From assembly GCA_039926025.1 (NCBI GenBank), contig JBDSXV010000006.1, positions 1-10,529 on the forward strand: 10,529 bases of DNA, in the 5' to 3' direction. How positions within the stretch are numbered: position 1 is the stretch's first letter; every line of letters begins with the position of its first letter. Source of the DNA: Dokdonella_A sp039926025 (GTDB lineage: Bacteria > Pseudomonadota > Gammaproteobacteria > Xanthomonadales > Rhodanobacteraceae). Both the position numbers and the translations under genes were made by a program. The notes beneath the pieces were generated by a model. That model was not told the origin of the DNA. It saw nothing but the letters and a program-made list of their open reading frames with translations, and searched no databases. Shown one piece after another: positions 7,135 to 10,529 of the stretch.

Positions 7135-8112
7135 ATGATTGAAGTGCCCACCTCCAACACCCTGAACGATTCGGCGTCTGGCCCCTTCAAGGTCAACTCG
7201 CTGCGCATCAATCCGCATGCCGATCCCATGGCCGGCTGGGTCGTCTGGGACCCATCGCGATCACTCTGGAATGCGGGCATGCTGCTCGGCGCACTCGTGC
7301 TTGGGCCGATCTATTTCAGCCGGAGCGGGTTTGCGGTGTATGCCGTCCTGCTCGAACTGACCATGTGCATGGGACATTCGATCGGATTCCATCGCCGCCT
7401 GATTCATCGCACGTTCGAGTGCCCGAAATGGCTGGAGTACACGATGGTGTGGATGGGAACCCTGGTCGGCATGCAAGGGCCGATGTGGATCATCCAGTCG
7501 CACGATTTCCGCGACTGGGCGCAGCGCCAGCCCCACTGCCATCCCTACCTGCGTCATGGGCAAGGCATGTTGAAGGATGCCTTCTGGAATCTGCATTGCC
7601 GCCTCAAGCTCTTCAACCCGCCCGGTTTTGATCCGGGTCCGGGCATCGCTGATGATCGGTTCTATCGGTTTCTGCAACGGACCTGGATGCTGCAGCAGCT
7701 TCCGCTCGCGCTGCTGCTGTACCTGGTCGGGGGCATGCCGTGGCTCGTGTGGGGCGTTTTCGCGCGTGTCGCAACCGGCGTGTCGATGCACTGGTTTGTC
7801 GGCTACATCTGTCACTCACATGGGCCGCAAAGCTGGATCGTCGATACCGGAGCGGTGCAGGCGCACAACGTGCCCTGGGCCGCACTCTTTTCGATGGGAG
7901 AAAGCTGGCACAACAACCACCATGCATTTCCCGCGTCCGCGCAGCATGGCTTGTATCGTGGTCAGGTCGATATCGGGTTTGGCGTGATCCGTCTTCTGCA
8001 ACGCGCGGGCCTTGCGTGGAATGTACAGACGCCCGAGACGCTCCCGCAGCGCGAAGGCATCACGGCGGTGGCCGACGATGCGATATGCGGCGCCGCCAGC
8101 GCGCATCGCTGA
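7135..8112 (+). CDS. Membrane acyl-CoA/fatty-acid desaturase with an altered second histidine box
   Basis: A 325-residue integral membrane protein of the fatty-acid desaturase superfamily, whose di-iron centre normally inserts a double bond into an acyl chain. Hydrophobic segments are seen at about 44-62, 64-82, 103-121 and 186-225. Box 1 is H86-RRLI-H91 (HX4H) and box 3 is H259-NN-H262-H263 in GESWHNNHHAFP. Box 2, usually HRxHH, reads H123-DFRD-W here, so two of its three histidines are replaced by R126 and D127. H134, H136, H219, H227, H229 and H244 could supply other iron ligands. From memory, some bacterial desaturases share an HDxRDWAQRQP motif at this place, so this may be a distinct subfamily rather than damage; the frame is intact. 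Desaturation is the likeliest reaction but hydroxylation is possible. The monooxygenase gene follows after 20 bases, probably in the same transcript. Confidence 0.85.
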   Translation: MIEVPTSNTLNDSASGPFKVNSLRINPHADPMAGWVVWDPSRSLWNAGMLLGALVLGPIYFSRSGFAVYAVLLELTMCMGHSIGFHRRLIHRTFECPKWLEYTMVWMGTLVGMQGPMWIIQSHDFRDWAQRQPHCHPYLRHGQGMLKDAFWNLHCRLKLFNPPGFDPGPGIADDRFYRFLQRTWMLQQLPLALLLYLVGGMPWLVWGVFARVATGVSMHWFVGYICHSHGPQSWIVDTGAVQAHNVPWAALFSMGESWHNNHHAFPASAQHGLYRGQVDIGFGVIRLLQRAGLAWNVQTPETLPQREGITAVADDAICGAASAHR

Positions 8113-8132
8113 TCGCCGCGTTGGAAAATGCC

Positions 8133-9281
8133 ATGAGTCATGCGCTGAGGATTGCCATCGTCGGCTACGGTATCGCCGGCATTGCCGCTGCGATCGGCCT
8201 GCGTCGTCTGGGCCACACCATCGATCACTACGAACGGCGCGATGCGGTTGGCGTTGACGGCGCCGGCATGCTGCTGCAGCCACCCGCATTGGCCTTGCTC
8301 GCCGAGCTTGGCCTGGGCGAATACGAATTGGCGCTCGGCGCACGCGTCACCGCGTTCGGCGCGGAAAACTTGAGCGGCAAGACACTCACCCACATCCGCT
8401 ATGCAGATCATGTGGCTGGAAGCTACGCGCTCGGCATCCAGCGCAATTATCTCGTCGCGCGCATGAGCGATCGCGACAGCGGTCGCGAACGCCTTCTTCT
8501 CTCGCAGCGGATCGCCGCGATCGATTGCGAACGCGGCATGTTGCAGTCGGTCGATGCGAAGACCTGCGGCCCGTACGATCTCATCGTTGTCGCCGACGGC
8601 GCCAACTCGGCGCTGCGCAAGAACGCTCACGATCAGGTCAAGCGAGACCATCCCTATCCGACGGCAGCGGTCGTTGCCTGCATCGACGACCCGCAGAATC
8701 TCGCCGGTGATCGCCTGATGCAGTATTTCGATGGGATACGGCATGTGGCGGTCTGGCCGGTCGGCCGTTCCAGCGCTGAAGCACCAGCGCGAGCGAACCT
8801 GTCGATCAACATCGATCTTGCGCAAGCACAGGCCTTTTGCGACAGCGGCGCCTGGCGCAGCGTCGTTGCCAGGCATTGCCCCCACCTCGCACCACTGCTG
8901 CGTGACGACAAGGACATCGCGCCGATCGTCTACCGATACCGCGATGTCGCCATGCATCGCCGCACGGCAGGACGCGCCGTATTCATCGGCGACGCTGCCC
9001 ACAGCATGAGTCCATTGCTCGGCCAGGGCGCGCGCATGGCCCTGCTCGATGCGGCGACCCTGGTACAGGCGCTGCAACGACATGCCGATCTTCAAGACGC
9101 ACTCGCCCACTTCGATCGAGCGTCCCGGGCGAACACGCAGGTACTGCAGAACATCAGCCGCTGGCTGACCCCGGTGTTCCAGTCGGAGAACCACCTGTCA
9201 GCCCGCCTGCGCGAAGTCGTGCAGTTCGCACACCGTCTGCCATTCATCGCGGCGAAGGCGCGGGCATTGCTGATCGGATGA
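8133..9281 (+). CDS. FAD-dependent monooxygenase (aromatic hydroxylase/UbiH-like fold)
   Basis: A 382-residue single-component flavoprotein monooxygenase (class A, PHBH-like fold), which uses NAD(P)H and oxygen to hydroxylate or epoxidise a substrate. GYGIAG at 11-16 is the FAD dinucleotide fold, and E34 ends the second strand to hold the ribose. ADGANS with D155-G156 is the conserved DG motif, and FIGDAAHSMSPLLGQG with D287 is the GD motif contacting FAD. All three hallmarks are intact and the length is normal. The ATG at 8133 begins immediately before the FAD motif; its Shine-Dalgarno sequence (GGAA, 8123-8126) is modest. The frame is open much further upstream through the desaturase gene, but that part is antiparallel or out-of-frame noise. 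The 20-base gap to the desaturase stop suggests an operon. The substrate is unknown: a lipid-linked one is suggested only by the neighbour, and an aromatic or quinone-like one only by the family. Confidence 0.88.
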   Translation: MSHALRIAIVGYGIAGIAAAIGLRRLGHTIDHYERRDAVGVDGAGMLLQPPALALLAELGLGEYELALGARVTAFGAENLSGKTLTHIRYADHVAGSYALGIQRNYLVARMSDRDSGRERLLLSQRIAAIDCERGMLQSVDAKTCGPYDLIVVADGANSALRKNAHDQVKRDHPYPTAAVVACIDDPQNLAGDRLMQYFDGIRHVAVWPVGRSSAEAPARANLSINIDLAQAQAFCDSGAWRSVVARHCPHLAPLLRDDKDIAPIVYRYRDVAMHRRTAGRAVFIGDAAHSMSPLLGQGARMALLDAATLVQALQRHADLQDALAHFDRASRANTQVLQNISRWLTPVFQSENHLSARLREVVQFAHRLPFIAAKARALLIG

Positions 9282-9330
9282 ACCGGGTCAAGGCGTCTTC
9301 GCATCGGGCTTGATGCACGCTCGATACGTC

Positions 9331-9338
9331 AGGGAAGG
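9331..9338 (+). promoter_or_regulatory. Ribosome binding site of the CSLREA protein
   Basis: AGGGAAGG just before ATGACGATG at 9341-9349 is the strongest Shine-Dalgarno sequence ahead of this gene. It supports a start at 9341 or 9347, even though this gives a long leader before the hydrophobic signal core. Confidence 0.5.
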
Positions 9339-9340
9339 CG

Positions 9341-10529
9341 ATGACGATGCGCGTTTGCACCTGGGCGTTTGCACTCATGATCGGATGGCGCGCGTGGCGG
9401 ACACTGTCGCGATCCGGAACCTGTCGGGGGCATCGCATGCGCCACCAGATCGACCGCTCTCCCGACGCCGCAGGCACTCGCGTGCGCGTCGTGCACCTCG
9501 CAATGCTGCTCATGTTTCCAGCACCCACGTTTGCGGCGACGTTCAACGTCGATATCGAGACCGACTCCGTCGATGCGAATCCCGGAGATGGACAGTGCGC
9601 AGACGCCAAGGGTGCGTGCAGCCTGCGCGCGGCGATCATGGAGAGTAATGCGCTTCCCGGTGCCGACGAGGCGGCACTGCCAGCCGGGCATTTCACGCTG
9701 AGCATTGCGGGAGTCGCCGAGAACAACAGCGCAACAGGTGATCTTGACGTGACGGACGATCTCTCGCTGCACGGCGAAAGCAGCGAGGCCAGCGTCATCG
9801 ATGGCGGCTCGCTCGATCGCGTGCTCGACCTGCGCGCCGCCACGGGCCGGATGACAAACCTCTCGAACCTTGCGCTGGTCAACGGCAATGTTCCCGATGC
9901 AAGCACCGGGGATGGATCGGCAGGTGCAGGATTGCGGGTCGGCGCTGGCGTGCACTTGGCAATGCACGCTGTCGACGTTCGCGACAATCACGCCCGTCAG
10001 TTCGGCGGCGCTGCCGGAATCGACAACTTCGGCTGCATCCTCGGCGACCACGTGCGCATCGTCGGCAACACCGATCCTGCGACAACCGGCTCGATGAATA
10101 CTTTCGCGGGCGGCATCGCGATGAACGGCAATGATCTCTGCCTCGAACTCGACGACAGCGAAATCAGTAACAACAGCGGCGACTTCGCTGGCGCACTCGC
10201 ACTGGAGACACCGTCTTCGATCACCCTGCGCCGCACCCTCATTGCCAACAACACCGCGCGCTTCGCCGGCGGCATCGATATCAGCCACGCGGGTGATGTG
10301 CGATTGGAAAACGTCACCATGAGCGGCAACGCAGGCAATCCCGGCGCGCTCCTCAACGACGGCGGTGCGCGCGTCTTCTTCGTCAATTCGACCATCACCG
10401 GCAATCACGGCGCGCAGGGATTGTCCGGCGCACTCGCGGATGTGCACGGCGGATTCGGACTGACCTTCCTCACCAACACGATTCTCGCGGGCAATGGCCC
10501 CTCACCGAGTTCGCCCGACTGCGAACGAT
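9341..10529 (+). CDS. Exported CSLREA / choice-of-anchor Q type beta-helix protein (3' end outside the window)
   Basis: The frame opens after a TGA at 9311-9313 and stays open for 396 codons to the window edge, so it is C-terminally incomplete. With the ATG at 9341, a signal-like segment VVHLAMLLMFPAPTFA ends at about residue 66, followed by ATFNV. Then comes the CSLREA domain signature, GQCADAKGACSLRAAI, with C86 and C93 (Ala replaces the usual Glu). The rest repeats short turns such as RDNHARQFGGA, ISNNSGDFAGA, IANNTARFAGG and MSGNAGNPGA about every 25-35 residues, as in a right-handed parallel beta-helix. The visible end, NTILAGN and then PDC, resembles the choice-of-anchor Q domain. Likely a secreted or surface protein; binding or lyase activity cannot be judged. 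The start is uncertain: GTG at 9482 or ATG at 9437 would give a more normal signal peptide, but the best ribosome binding site is at 9331. It lies 59 bases after the monooxygenase and may be co-transcribed. Confidence 0.8.
   Translation, partial: MTMRVCTWAFALMIGWRAWRTLSRSGTCRGHRMRHQIDRSPDAAGTRVRVVHLAMLLMFPAPTFAATFNVDIETDSVDANPGDGQCADAKGACSLRAAIMESNALPGADEAALPAGHFTLSIAGVAENNSATGDLDVTDDLSLHGESSEASVIDGGSLDRVLDLRAATGRMTNLSNLALVNGNVPDASTGDGSAGAGLRVGAGVHLAMHAVDVRDNHARQFGGAAGIDNFGCILGDHVRIVGNTDPATTGSMNTFAGGIAMNGNDLCLELDDSEISNNSGDFAGALALETPSSITLRRTLIANNTARFAGGIDISHAGDVRLENVTMSGNAGNPGALLNDGGARVFFVNSTITGNHGAQGLSGALADVHGGFGLTFLTNTILAGNGPSPSSPDCER

Noticed and set aside
7962..9194. A 410-codon open frame on the minus strand
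   Set aside because: It is antisense to the FAD monooxygenase, which carries all three flavin motifs.
9329..10447. A 372-codon open frame on the minus strand
   Set aside because: It is antisense to the CSLREA protein, which has a signal peptide, the CSLR signature and beta-helix repeats. The antisense product resembles nothing known.

Overview
The window is G+C-rich with a strong preference for G or C at third codon positions, dense coding on both strands, and no RNA gene, CRISPR array, insertion sequence or integrase that I can see. A quinone-linked electron transfer flavoprotein oxidoreductase together with exported proteins of the DUF11 and CSLREA/choice-of-anchor Q types suggests a gammaproteobacterium of the Xanthomonadales (Lysobacterales) kind, such as Rhodanobacteraceae. 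That assignment is an inference from gene content and style, not from a marker gene.

Layout. (1) Positions 1-3389, minus strand: one uninterrupted reading frame of 1129 codons that runs off the left edge. It encodes an exported protein with a FlgD-like Ig segment and at least four DUF11-type beta-sandwich repeats. (2) 3390-3712: a non-coding stretch with short inverted and direct repeats upstream of that gene. (3) 3713-5107, minus strand: an amidase-signature hydrolase with its Lys-Ser-Ser triad intact. (4) 5108-5231: a short divergent intergenic region with an AT-rich core. (5) 5232-6869, plus strand: a complete electron transfer flavoprotein-ubiquinone oxidoreductase (ETF-QO) with a FAD site and four 4Fe-4S cysteines. 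(6) 6870-7134: non-coding, with two near-identical palindromic motifs 25 bp apart. (7) 7135-8112, 8133-9281 and 9341 to the right edge, all plus strand: a membrane fatty-acid desaturase with an altered second histidine box, a FAD-dependent monooxygenase 20 bp downstream, and an exported CSLREA beta-helix protein cut by the window edge.

How the genes may work together. ETF-QO passes electrons from acyl-CoA and other dehydrogenases, via ETF, to the ubiquinone pool; no etfA or etfB lies in the window. The desaturase and the monooxygenase are closely spaced and probably co-transcribed, which suggests a two-step oxidative modification of a lipid or lipid-like molecule; this is inference. The two exported repeat proteins at the edges look like independent surface or secreted proteins. 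I see no defence, mobile or secretion system. The points most worth checking are the unusual desaturase and its monooxygenase partner, and the repeat motifs in the two larger intergenic regions.
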